Positions 34,777-43,496 of a stretch of DNA of 64,000 nucleotides are shown here, piece by piece (positions within the stretch are counted from its first letter, which is position 1; each line of letters starts with the position of its first letter). The DNA lies in NCBI GenBank assembly GCA_020058765.1, contig JAGVDM010000004.1, forward strand, positions 124,001 through 188,000, written 5' to 3'. A program made the translations under genes and the position numbers. This stretch comes from Candidatus Peribacterales bacterium (GTDB lineage Bacteria > Patescibacteriota > Gracilibacteria > Peribacterales > Peribacteraceae). The notes under the pieces are model-generated. The model saw nothing but the letters and a program-made list of their open reading frames with translations, ran no database searches and was not told the DNA's origin.

Positions 34777-36102
34777 TTAGATCGGTAACATCTCCAGATT
34801 GAGTTCGCTATCTGGTCGCTGGGTATGTTCACCTACCTCCATTGCCTCTCCGCTCACAGGGTCGATCTCTTCTGCAACCAGAATTAGGCGGCGTAGAGTT
34901 GTGCCAACAGGCGTACACGTCATAAGTGTTGCAAGTCGCTTATTGATGGGCTGATCGAGAACTCCAACATCACTCGGCGACACTTCTTTTTTACTCCGAA
35001 CAATGTAGCGATGCTGATCGCCGCCGTAGTACACATAGTACTCGTCACCCGGTTCCAAATTGTGCAATCGTGCGAATACCGTCTTGTAGTTTCCAGATGC
35101 CCATGGGTAGTACGAGCTGTGACCCGTTACGAAGAAGTTTCCTGCCTGCCCTGGGCGCGCGGTACCTGGATAATGCACCACACCCTGCTCTAGTGCCTGT
35201 TGGATGTCTTCCTCCACTTTCGTCCAATCCTCAGCCAGCAGCGATGCGTACGACGGAGTGACAAGTGGAATGTTGAGCCCAAGCTTTGGAATGATGAGTC
35301 GGTTTTCCGGCGGGCCCACTGGCGGCAACGCTGCAAGTAAACTGCCTTCGTGCTCGCCGGCTGTGGCTAGAGCAGGGCTTCGCAGCAGTTTTTCTTTGAG
35401 TTGTGTGTCGATGGCAGTTGTTTGTTCTTGTACGGCTTGCGCGGTGCTGAGTGGATCAATTTTCTCCTCCAAGATCTGCCAGAAGCTTTCGTAGTTCAGC
35501 GCACTAAAGAGTCCCCCAAAAATCAGAGCGAAGGTTCCTCCAAATCGAACGACATCCAGTGTGAACAGTGTGACACGACTGTATTTCCTTGGTGCCTTTT
35601 TTGGTGTGATGATCCACACCGGTTGGAGCAAGAAGGCCTTGAACCCGCGAAGGAAGCCGCCCAGACCCTGACCGGCGCTCGTGAATACGCCAGATACATC
35701 CTGCATGCTTGTTTTGTATTGTGTTGAACTTTCCAGTGCCAGTGATCGCAGTGCTTTCTGGAGCTCCTTGGTTGGAGGTGTTTTTATTGCACGATTCTTT
35801 GGCATAAAAGTCACCTTTTCCTTTTCCAGAAGGTCTTCACGCGAAATCTCGAGCTCGGTAACCCATGCAGGAATCTCTTCTGATTGCGTTGTTGCTTCTA
35901 TTCTCTCTTCCATCACAACGGTCTCAGGCTCCTCTGTAACGCTCTGCTCCATAGGAGTTTCAACAATCTCCTCCTCAAATGGCAGGATGATGTTTCCATC
36001 TGCGTCGTACATTGCTCGATGTTGACCACGTGTGTCGCGCATGAATGTATCCGGATATTGTACCAGAAAATCCCGTGTGAGGGGAGGGGATATACTACCC
36101 AT
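34777..36102 (-). CDS. Sortase with long cytoplasmic N-terminal region
   Basis: Membrane transpeptidase that attaches proteins carrying a sorting signal to the cell envelope. The catalytic triad is visible: TGHSSYYPWA (His near residue 327), TLMTCTPVGTTLRRL (Cys near 394, Arg 8-9 residues on). The TLxTCTPxG style is closest to class C/D sortases. A membrane helix lies near residues 190-210, preceded by about 185 mostly polar residues, unusually long for a sortase. It follows mnmA by 23 bp on the same strand. A later ATG at 36045 is an alternative start. Candidate substrates are the proteins at 23257 and 24301. Confidence 0.92.
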   Translation of the reverse strand: MGSISPPLTRDFLVQYPDTFMRDTRGQHRAMYDADGNIILPFEEEIVETPMEQSVTEEPETVVMEERIEATTQSEEIPAWVTELEISREDLLEKEKVTFMPKNRAIKTPPTKELQKALRSLALESSTQYKTSMQDVSGVFTSAGQGLGGFLRGFKAFLLQPVWIITPKKAPRKYSRVTLFTLDVVRFGGTFALIFGGLFSALNYESFWQILEEKIDPLSTAQAVQEQTTAIDTQLKEKLLRSPALATAGEHEGSLLAALPPVGPPENRLIIPKLGLNIPLVTPSYASLLAEDWTKVEEDIQQALEQGVVHYPGTARPGQAGNFFVTGHSSYYPWASGNYKTVFARLHNLEPGDEYYVYYGGDQHRYIVRSKKEVSPSDVGVLDQPINKRLATLMTCTPVGTTLRRLILVAEEIDPVSGEAMEVGEHTQRPDSELNLEMLPI

Positions 36103-36125
36103 TCTGCCGCTTCTGGGAAGGATTT

Positions 36126-37226
36126 TTAGCTTTTCTCGCAGATCACTCCTCCCCCCAGGAGCACATCCCCATCATAGAAGACGATACTCTGCCCGGGCGC
36201 ACTGACACGCACAGGCGAATGGAATCGAAACGTACACGTTTCCCCTGAGCACTGGAGCAATCCTCTATGGCGCTTCCCTTGGGAGCTCATGCGAGCTTCT
36301 AGTTCCCACTCCTGCCTATCTGCTGGCTTTCCCGCGATCCATCTCGTAGATGAAGCGAAAACTTCTGATTCGAATGCAGCCCTTTCTGGAGCCACAAATA
36401 GTGTATTTGTGCGCACCTCTTTGCGTATCACATGGAGAGGGATTTTGAGCCCACCGATACCGAGACCGCGTCGCTGTCCGACCGTATAGAGCGGCAGTCC
36501 TTTATGTGCACCCACGATTGTGCCGTCTTCATTACGAATATCTCCCGGAACGATCTGTTCAGGAATATGCCGCTGCAAAAACGCACGTGGTTCTTTTTCG
36601 GGGTAGAAACACACATCCTGGCTTTCATCGTAGTGCTCTGGCAGAGGTATTCCATACGTCCGTGCCTGCTTGAGCACATCCTCCTTGTGTCGTGCACCCA
36701 ATGGAAAGATCACTCTGGAAAGCTGCTGCTGAGTGAGCCCATGAAGGAAGTAACTCTGGTCTTTTTTTGGGTCGACTGCTTCCCGCAAGGCAATGTATTC
36801 CTTTCCATCTGCATCGGTACGCATGTCCACGCGTGCATAATGACCCGTTGCAATTTTTTCACAGCCAAATGTATCTGCAATATCGAGTAACTTTCCGAAT
36901 TTGATTGTTCTGTTGCACCCAATACATGGATTGGGCGTAAGGCCCTTTGCATAATCTTCAAGAAAAGGGTCCACCACCTCACGCTTGAATTCCTCGCCGA
37001 GATCAATGTTGTGGAGAGGAATCCCTAATGTTTTTGCCACTGCATTCGCCCGGTAGATTGTCTGGGGGTTGCAGCACTTCTTGGGGAGGATTTGGCTGAT
37101 GGCCGGTGCAAGCGGATCGTTCCAGAGCGAAAACCGCACACCAACAAGATCGTGCCCCTCTGCGGAAAGCAGATGTGCAACAACGCTGGAATCGACTCCG
37201 CCGGACATAGCGACCAGTATGCGCAT
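36126..37226 (-). CDS. mnmA: tRNA 2-thiouridine(34) synthase MnmA
   Basis: Thiolates U34 of tRNA-Lys, -Glu and -Gln. The PP-loop (MSGGVDSSVVAHLL) is at the N-terminus. The first catalytic Cys lies in NPCIGCNRTIKFG and the second in QDVCFYPEKEPRAFL, so the enzyme should be active. The C-terminal beta-barrel (KGLPLYTVGQRRGLGIGG and onward) is complete; 366 aa is normal. The ATG is preceded at 6 nt by a TATTAT hexamer. It is followed by the sortase gene after 23 bp. Confidence 0.97.
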   Translation of the reverse strand: MRILVAMSGGVDSSVVAHLLSAEGHDLVGVRFSLWNDPLAPAISQILPKKCCNPQTIYRANAVAKTLGIPLHNIDLGEEFKREVVDPFLEDYAKGLTPNPCIGCNRTIKFGKLLDIADTFGCEKIATGHYARVDMRTDADGKEYIALREAVDPKKDQSYFLHGLTQQQLSRVIFPLGARHKEDVLKQARTYGIPLPEHYDESQDVCFYPEKEPRAFLQRHIPEQIVPGDIRNEDGTIVGAHKGLPLYTVGQRRGLGIGGLKIPLHVIRKEVRTNTLFVAPERAAFESEVFASSTRWIAGKPADRQEWELEARMSSQGKRHRGLLQCSGETCTFRFHSPVRVSAPGQSIVFYDGDVLLGGGVICEKS

Positions 37227-37232
37227 ACATAG

Positions 37233-37238
37233 ATAATA
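37233..37238 (-). promoter_or_regulatory. -10 hexamer of leaderless mnmA promoter
   Basis: Minus-strand TATTAT ends exactly 6 nt before the mnmA ATG. The -35 region is weak. Confidence 0.5.
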
Positions 37239-37302
37239 GATGCTCCACCAGACGTCCGCTTGCGGATCTGACGAAATTTGCGTTGGATAGTACGGAATGT
37301 GC

Positions 37303-37308
37303 TATGAT
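37303..37308 (+). promoter_or_regulatory. -10 hexamer of leaderless promoter before the DUF2157 gene
   Basis: TATGAT ends 7 nt before the ATG at 37316. TTGCGT at 37278-37283 is a -35 candidate with a 19-bp spacer. Confidence 0.55.
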
Positions 37309-37315
37309 CTCGCAC

Positions 37316-38572
37316 ATGCAATGGACAGCTGACCGTGCGCTTGAGCACTGGCAACGGGAAGGACTGCTTTCTGGGAAGCAGGTACAGGAGCTTTCGAAGA
37401 GTTTATCGAAAGGAGAAGAGCATCTCCCAAGTAGGGCGTTGTCAATATTCGGCACTGTGGGGGCATTGCTCATTGGTCTTGGCGTTATTTTGTTCTTTGC
37501 CAGCAACTGGCAGGACATGACGCAGAGCACAAAGCTCGGCATTCTGATCGTCGGCATTCTCGCCACAGCGTTTCTTGGCTATTGGTTGGCAATCGAATCC
37601 GGCAAATACCCAAAGGCGGGTATGGCCGTTCTCTTCTTAAATTCTCTGCTCTTCGGTTCCAGTATTTTCCTTGTAGCACAGATCTACCATCTGCCGCTCA
37701 ACTACTGGTGGGGCACGTTCCTCTGGTTCACCGTCACCGCGTATTTGTCCATTATTCTGCAGTCTAGAGCGCATATGCTCCTCGCTGTGCCTCTCCTCGT
37801 GTTCACCATTGGATGGCTGCGCACTACGTACCTCACAGGGTATGCCAACGAGCTTGATTTTCTCTTCGATGATCGTGGAAGCTTGTTCGGTCTCTTCCCC
37901 CTTCTTGGTGCTACCTTCATTGGTATCAGTGTGTTGCAGGAGCGATGGAAGCACACGCAATTCGCTTCATCGATCGTGTTTGCATGGGGGCTTGTTCTCG
38001 TGTTGTTCCCCATCGTGATTTCTACCGTAGATGTAGCGCTTCTCTACGATTTCTTTGCTTTCCCGAAAGACATCATTGCACTCGGTATTCTGATTGTTGC
38101 TGTTGTAGTAGGTCTGCTTGCCGTTCTCCGCGGTTCGTTCCAGCATGATAAGAGTAAGCAGGGCTTCATTGCCCTTGGTTTCTACATTGCCTATTTGTAC
38201 ATTCTTGCGAAGATCCCATCATGGATGGGTATCACCAACACGGATTACTATCGTTGGGGGTATATGGACAATGCTGGATTTGAAGCAGAGTTCTGGAAGC
38301 AGTGGACGGTTTCTGCACTATTTGTAGTGCACATTATTCTCACGTTCGTTCTGCACCTCACAGTCATCTGGTTCGGTACGTTGCTACGCCGACCTGTTGT
38401 AGTGAACACTGGTATGCTCGGCTTAGTACTGCTGATCATGATTCAGTACTTCAGCTTTGCATTCACAATGATGGATCGATCACTCTTCTTCGTATTGGGT
38501 GGTGCAATCCTCTTGGGTATGAGCTTTGTACTCGAGCGTAAACGACGACAGCTTCTCGCTTCATTTTCATGA
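37316..38572 (+). CDS. DUF2157 polytopic membrane protein
   Basis: The N-terminal cytoplasmic segment (MQWTADRALEHWQREGLLSGKQVQEL) matches the start of DUF2157 proteins. About ten membrane helices follow, including ALLIGLGVILFFASNWQDM, which is characteristic of the family. Function is unknown. The gene for a GDYXXLXY protein follows with a 4-bp ATGA overlap; this pair recurs in many bacteria and the two products probably act together in the membrane. The ATG at 37316 (418 aa) matches the promoter; upstream frame is ignored. Confidence 0.9.
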   Translation: MQWTADRALEHWQREGLLSGKQVQELSKSLSKGEEHLPSRALSIFGTVGALLIGLGVILFFASNWQDMTQSTKLGILIVGILATAFLGYWLAIESGKYPKAGMAVLFLNSLLFGSSIFLVAQIYHLPLNYWWGTFLWFTVTAYLSIILQSRAHMLLAVPLLVFTIGWLRTTYLTGYANELDFLFDDRGSLFGLFPLLGATFIGISVLQERWKHTQFASSIVFAWGLVLVLFPIVISTVDVALLYDFFAFPKDIIALGILIVAVVVGLLAVLRGSFQHDKSKQGFIALGFYIAYLYILAKIPSWMGITNTDYYRWGYMDNAGFEAEFWKQWTVSALFVVHIILTFVLHLTVIWFGTLLRRPVVVNTGMLGLVLLIMIQYFSFAFTMMDRSLFFVLGGAILLGMSFVLERKRRQLLASFS

Positions 38573-39138
38573 ACAAACGCACGCTCTTCATCTTCGGCGT
38601 CGCCTTGCAGTTGCTTGCGATATTCGGGCTCTTCACGCACAACTTCTCTTTGGTCTCCGGAACGGATGTAGTCCGTCTCAAGACGTTGCCAGTAGATCCA
38701 TGGTCTATGACGCGTGGTGAGTACGTTACGTTGAACTATGCCATTGGAAGCGACTTCCCGGTTCCAGACGATCCCAATCAAGAATACGACCAGCCAGTGT
38801 TCGTTGTAGTGGAGATCGATGAAGATGGTTTTGCTAATCGCACCCGATTTACCACTTCTGTACCCACTCTTGCCGAGGGCGAGTACTGCGTACGTGGCAG
38901 ACTACAATGGAATAGCGTCTGGTTCCCCGATATCGCGCAGTACTTTGTAGAAGAGGGAACAGGCCTGGAGCTCGAGCAAGCTGCTGGCCACCGCCTGTAC
39001 GTGGATGTTGCTGTAAATGATCGCTGTCGTGCACGGATCAAAGAGGTAACACTTGGCGAAGAAGTTCCCGACGCAATGAATTCGTGGATGGGTATTCCAG
39101 AGGAACGCATCCCCGACGACTCAGCGACCGAGTTGTAG
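38569..39138 (+). CDS. GDYXXLXY-type membrane-anchored protein
   Basis: An N-terminal membrane helix (TLFIFGVALQLLAIFGLF) holds the protein in the membrane. The family signature appears as MTRGEYVTLNYAIGSDF (residues about 45-61), with Glu in place of Asp. The rest is an extracytoplasmic beta-rich domain with a Cys pair (GEYCVRGR and NDRCRARI). Function is unknown. It overlaps the DUF2157 gene by 4 bp, so translation is coupled. It ends 16 bp before prfA, which may be read from the same transcript. Confidence 0.9.
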   Translation: MNKRTLFIFGVALQLLAIFGLFTHNFSLVSGTDVVRLKTLPVDPWSMTRGEYVTLNYAIGSDFPVPDDPNQEYDQPVFVVVEIDEDGFANRTRFTTSVPTLAEGEYCVRGRLQWNSVWFPDIAQYFVEEGTGLELEQAAGHRLYVDVAVNDRCRARIKEVTLGEEVPDAMNSWMGIPEERIPDDSATEL

Positions 39139-39154
39139 CGCTCACCACCGCCCA

Positions 39155-40219
39155 ATGATTGAACGTATGCGAGCATTGGCCGCGGAATATACAGAGCTCC
39201 AAAGCCAAATGGCGGAGCCTGAATTTTTCGGTAATCATCGTGAGGTTGCACGCATTGGTAAACGCATGGCAGAGCTTGAGCCACTTATTCCTCTGCTTGC
39301 CGAGTACGATCGGTGTGAACGCGCAATTGCCTCTGCACATGATATGGATGATGACCCCGAGCTAAAAGCTCTAGCAGAGCAGGAGGCAGAGGAGGCGAAA
39401 GTTCGCCTCGAGCAGCTCCAGGTGCAGATGCAGCAATTCCTGGTTCCGCGCGACCCCGATGATGATCGTAACGTGATTCTGGAAGTACGTGCAGGCACAG
39501 GGGGCGACGAGGCTGGTTTGTTTGCAGCTGAACTGCTACGCATGTATTTGCGATTCAGCGAAATCCAAGGCTGGAGGACGGAAATGCTCAATAAAGCGAT
39601 GGCCGAGAATGGCGGCCTGAAGGAAGCTGTTGTGAAGATCACCGGAGCAGGGTCGTACGGGTTATTGAAATATGAATCCGGTGTACATCGCGTACAGCGC
39701 ATTCCTGTTACCGAGAGCAAAGGACGCATTCATACTTCCACTGCCACAGTGGCTATTCTGCCCGAGGCGGAGGAAGTGGATATTCATGTTCGTACCGAAG
39801 ATTTGCGTGTCGATACTTTTCGTGCGAGCGGTGCAGGTGGTCAGCACGTGAACAAAACGGAGAGCGCCATTCGCATTACCCATAATCCATCGGGCGTAGT
39901 GGTGGAATGCCAAACAGAACGTAGCCAAATCCGCAATCGTGAAATTGCCATGGAGATGCTGCGAAGCCGGCTCTATGCACATGAGCAGGAGCGTCTTGCC
40001 AAAGAGCGCGGCGATATGCGTGCAGGCCAGGTAGGTGGCGCTGAACGTAGTGAAAAAATCCGTACCTACAACTTTCCGCAGGATCGCGTGACCGACCACC
40101 GTATTGGCGAAAACTTCAGCAATCTCCCGGCGATTATGGAGGGCGAGATCCTTGATCTAGTACAGACGTTGCGTGATCGCGATCACGAGGAAAGACTGCG
40201 CGCAGAAGCGGAGAAATAG
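39155..40219 (+). CDS. prfA: Peptide chain release factor 1
   Basis: Terminates translation at UAA and UAG. The anticodon-like tripeptide is present as PVT in VQRIPVTESKGRIH, which marks RF1 rather than RF2, and the GGQ loop is SGAGGQHVNKTESAIR (near residue 229). Length of 354 aa is normal. No Shine-Dalgarno site precedes the ATG. TGA stops occur in this window, so an RF2 gene must lie elsewhere. Confidence 0.97.
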   Translation: MIERMRALAAEYTELQSQMAEPEFFGNHREVARIGKRMAELEPLIPLLAEYDRCERAIASAHDMDDDPELKALAEQEAEEAKVRLEQLQVQMQQFLVPRDPDDDRNVILEVRAGTGGDEAGLFAAELLRMYLRFSEIQGWRTEMLNKAMAENGGLKEAVVKITGAGSYGLLKYESGVHRVQRIPVTESKGRIHTSTATVAILPEAEEVDIHVRTEDLRVDTFRASGAGGQHVNKTESAIRITHNPSGVVVECQTERSQIRNREIAMEMLRSRLYAHEQERLAKERGDMRAGQVGGAERSEKIRTYNFPQDRVTDHRIGENFSNLPAIMEGEILDLVQTLRDRDHEERLRAEAEK

Positions 40220-40258
40220 GTTGCGTACAGGCTCTGCAAAGGCCAGAATGCCGCTCCT

Positions 40259-40513
40259 ATGGAGCACTCCGAACGCATTTTACCGATGTACCATCTGACG
40301 CATAAAGATCGAGAGCAGGTGGGTCGCGATGTACTGCAATCCATGGCTCCCTGGCAGGATCCTGCATATCGATCAGATCAATGTAATCACAACGGAAAGC
40401 CAACAACGCTCTACTTGTCGAATGATGATTTGGCCGAAGAGTTTCCTACATTCGTCGGTGCAACATATCGATCGCACTATAAATCTCTTCTACAAGAGAA
40501 ATTAATCGCGTAG
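40259..40513 (+). CDS. Hypothetical protein, 84 aa
   Basis: Family not recognised. It is small, hydrophilic, and rich in His and aromatic residues, with MYHLTHKDREQVGRDVLQ near the start and FPTFVGATYRSHYKSLLQEK at the end. A promoter-like TTGCGT-17-CAGAAT ends 9 nt before the first ATG. A second ATG nine codons in is possible. Its 3' end overlaps purD tail to tail by 12 bp. Confidence 0.55.
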   Translation: MEHSERILPMYHLTHKDREQVGRDVLQSMAPWQDPAYRSDQCNHNGKPTTLYLSNDDLAEEFPTFVGATYRSHYKSLLQEKLIA

Positions 40514-41827
40514 TTGTTTTAACGTAGTAATACGGTGATTCACCAGTTCCGCTGTACCGATATCTTCACGGAATCGCACGGGCCCGCTTACCTGCGCACA
40601 CACTGTATTCGCAATGTGCTCTGCTTCGCTGATTGTGGAACCAATACCAACAATACCCGCCGCTCGCGAGCCTCCGAGCAGTAGGCTTCCATCATTTGCT
40701 GCTTCAATATCGCCGTAGTACAACCGAGCATTTGCAGGAATAGCGGGGAAGGATACAGCCTCCCCTCGTTGATCTTTGTTCTCGGGGTAACCGAGCGGCG
40801 TGATGTATTTACACACGGTCGCCTTGCTCTGGAACTGCACGCCATCATCCGCAAGTTCCCCGCTGATGACTGCACGGCATACATCCACAAAGTCGCTTTG
40901 CAAGATAGGCAGGATATTGAGCGCTTCTGGATCGCCGAAACGAGCATTGTATTCAATAACTCGAACGCCGTCGCGAACAGCAATAAATCCTCCGTAGAGC
41001 ATGCCTTTGTAGTCTTCGCCACATTCTTGCTTGAGCGCAGTAGCCACGGCTCTATTGATTTCTTTTGCGCGCCCTAGATCTGCCTGAGAGAGGAATGGCA
41101 GAGAGTGGTTTGCATCGGAATATGTGCCCATGCCGCCTGTGTTTGGACCCGTATCTCCTGCATAGGCACGCTTGTGGTCTTGAATTGCAGGGCAATCTGC
41201 AACGCGCGTGCCACTTACAAAGCTAATCAAGCTAAACTCCACACCGATGAGTTTTTCCTCAAGCACCACCCTCCCGCACTCTGCAATGCACTCAAGGGCA
41301 TAGGCTACCCCCTCATCAACAGATGAAAGATGTTCACCACTTACCTTCACACCCTTCCCTCCTTTCAGTGCGTCGTACTTCACAACGTACTGCCCCTGTA
41401 GCTCGTCTTCAATATATGTCTTTATCTCTTTAAGAAGGGCTGAAGTGAAAATATGATACTTCGGTGATGCGTCGATTCCGTGCGTACGGAGCAGTTCGCG
41501 GGTGAACCCCTTACTCGATTCAATCCGTGCCAGGTTCTTTTTGGGGGCAATACAGGGAATGCCAGCAGCATTGAGCACATCAGCAAGGCCAGCGCCGATG
41601 GGGTCATCTGGGCCGATGAATGCAAACTCAGGGGCGATGCGTTTCGCAAACGCAAGCACTGCATCGAAATCCATGATATCCATCATGATATGTTCTTCGC
41701 TTAGTGCCAGAAGACCCGGATTGCGATTCGGGCTTACGGAGAAGATCTTCGGGCGAGATCCACTGCGGTGCAATGCCTCCGCAATGGCGTGCCCTCGCGC
41801 AGAACTGGCAATCAGAAGTACATTCAT
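40502..41827 (-). CDS. purD: Phosphoribosylamine-glycine ligase (GAR synthetase)
   Basis: Second step of purine synthesis: ATP-dependent joining of phosphoribosylamine and glycine. The ATP-grasp fold is clear, with N-terminal SSARGHAIAEAL, FIGPDDPIGAGLADVL, YVVKYDALKGGKGVKV, the signature GPNTGGMGTYS and EYNARFGDPEALNILP. Length of 441 aa is normal. It lies 11 bp after purF on the same strand, so the two first purine steps are neighbours. A possible -10 (TATAGA, 41843-41838) sits in the purF tail. Confidence 0.96.
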   Translation of the reverse strand: MNVLLIASSARGHAIAEALHRSGSRPKIFSVSPNRNPGLLALSEEHIMMDIMDFDAVLAFAKRIAPEFAFIGPDDPIGAGLADVLNAAGIPCIAPKKNLARIESSKGFTRELLRTHGIDASPKYHIFTSALLKEIKTYIEDELQGQYVVKYDALKGGKGVKVSGEHLSSVDEGVAYALECIAECGRVVLEEKLIGVEFSLISFVSGTRVADCPAIQDHKRAYAGDTGPNTGGMGTYSDANHSLPFLSQADLGRAKEINRAVATALKQECGEDYKGMLYGGFIAVRDGVRVIEYNARFGDPEALNILPILQSDFVDVCRAVISGELADDGVQFQSKATVCKYITPLGYPENKDQRGEAVSFPAIPANARLYYGDIEAANDGSLLLGGSRAAGIVGIGSTISEAEHIANTVCAQVSGPVRFREDIGTAELVNHRITTLKQLRD

Positions 41828-41838
41828 GGAGCCGCAGT

Positions 41839-43353
41839 CTATACCAAACTCATCATTTTGTATGCCTCGCCTTCTTCGTCCGTTCCATTTTCTTGTAGCT
41901 CATGAGAAACACGCGTTTGGTTGCGGCTTGCCCCCATCTTCTTGAGGAGCTGTGGTGTGACTTCGGGTGTGGGATATTTACACGTGAAGCAGCCTTCACT
42001 GAAGTGACGAATTTTGGGATTCCCGTAGCGCACTGCACGCCGTAAATCTTCAATGTTGCCGTAAAAGAGTCCATCTGCGCCTATATAGTCGCGGATCTCT
42101 TCAATTGTGTGGTCATTCGCAATGAGTTCCTCGCGCGTGGGAAGATCGATGCCGTACGGATCCGGGCAGCGAATAGGAGGTGCCGCAGAGGCGAAGTAGA
42201 CCTTCCGGGCCCCTGCCTCACGAACCAGCTCTACGATCTTCTTGCTCGTGTTTCCTCGAACAATGGAGTCGTCGACTAAGAGGATGTCGCGTCCTTTGAA
42301 TTCGAGCTCAATGGGGTGCAGTTTAAAGCGAAGGCTCCGCTTGCGCATTTGCTGGCCGGGCATAATGAACGTGCGGCCGATGTACCGGTTTTTAATGAGC
42401 CCTTCGCGGTACCGAATACCCAACGCATTCGCGAGACCGGTTGCCATTGGGCGGCCGGTGTCCGGCACGGGAACAACCGAATCGATGTGAATACCAGCTT
42501 TTTTTACCTGCCGCGCGAGGTATTCGCCCAAGCGGACACGCGTCTTGTACACGTTCACACCATCAATGGTGGAATCTGGAGCCGCGAGGTAGACCCACTC
42601 AAACAAGCACGGGCTCAGCTTGCCCTGACGGATTTGGCGGCTGTGGAGCTTATTCTGGCGATCAATGAAGACGGCTTCCCCTGGGCGAATGTCTCGGACG
42701 AATTCAAACTCCAGTGCTTTCATAACCGTATTCTCCGATGCGATCATGTATTCCTCCTTCATGCCCACCATGCGCTTGCCGAGCTGGAGCGGACGAATGC
42801 CATAGGGATCGCGGAAGCCTACAATACCCTGACCACCAATGAGCGTGACCGCGGAGTAGGCGCCTTTGCATTTGCGCATGACTTGTTTCATGGCACCAAA
42901 TACATGATCGGGTGTGAGCTTCTTTGGGCGCTGGTGGCGAAGCGCAGATGCGAAAATATTGAGCAGTACTTCTGAGTCGGAATTTGTATTGAGATGACGG
43001 AATCGCTTCTCGGTAAGTTCCACGCGTAGTTCATCGGCATTCGTAAGATTGCCGTTGTGCGCGAGCGCCATGCCGAAGGGCGTATTCACAAAGAATGGTT
43101 GTGCTTCAAACTCGCTGGAGCACCCTGCCGTTGGGTAACGCACGTGCCCAATGCCCATGTTTCCGCTGAGTCGTGCGAGAGATTTTTCATGGAAGACGTC
43201 TCGCACCATCCCATTGCTCTTCTTCAAGTGGAATTGATTGTCGTAGGTCATGATGCCGGCGGCATCTTGCCCACGATGTTGCAGAATGGTGAGCCCGTCA
43301 TACAGATCATGAATGACGTCGCGGAAGCCGGAAACAGCAATAATACCGCACAT
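41839..43353 (-). CDS. purF: Amidophosphoribosyltransferase
   Basis: First committed step of purine synthesis: PRPP and glutamine give phosphoribosylamine. The nucleophile Cys is residue 2 of MCGIIAVSGF, so the ATG at 43351-43353 is the start and the upstream open frame is not used. The glutaminase domain includes VRYPTAG and LAHNGNLTNADEL; the PRTase loop is ILLVDDSIVRGNT. SAAPPIRCPDPYGIDL and the C-terminal CFTCKYPTPE are as in the Bacillus-type, cluster-bearing enzymes. Length is 504 aa. The leader before the ATG is C/T-rich. Confidence 0.97.
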   Translation of the reverse strand: MCGIIAVSGFRDVIHDLYDGLTILQHRGQDAAGIMTYDNQFHLKKSNGMVRDVFHEKSLARLSGNMGIGHVRYPTAGCSSEFEAQPFFVNTPFGMALAHNGNLTNADELRVELTEKRFRHLNTNSDSEVLLNIFASALRHQRPKKLTPDHVFGAMKQVMRKCKGAYSAVTLIGGQGIVGFRDPYGIRPLQLGKRMVGMKEEYMIASENTVMKALEFEFVRDIRPGEAVFIDRQNKLHSRQIRQGKLSPCLFEWVYLAAPDSTIDGVNVYKTRVRLGEYLARQVKKAGIHIDSVVPVPDTGRPMATGLANALGIRYREGLIKNRYIGRTFIMPGQQMRKRSLRFKLHPIELEFKGRDILLVDDSIVRGNTSKKIVELVREAGARKVYFASAAPPIRCPDPYGIDLPTREELIANDHTIEEIRDYIGADGLFYGNIEDLRRAVRYGNPKIRHFSEGCFTCKYPTPEVTPQLLKKMGASRNQTRVSHELQENGTDEEGEAYKMMSLV

Positions 43354-43496
43354 GAAATTAGCGGAGGGGAGGGGAGAACTGGGCAGTACAAAGCGGGCAC
43401 ACGGGCTCCCAGAGGGATAGGGAAGCCTGAACACCGCATGCACAGTCGTTCATAGAGGCATTGTAGTGAGCTTCGCCTGAAGTGCAAGCGAACGGC

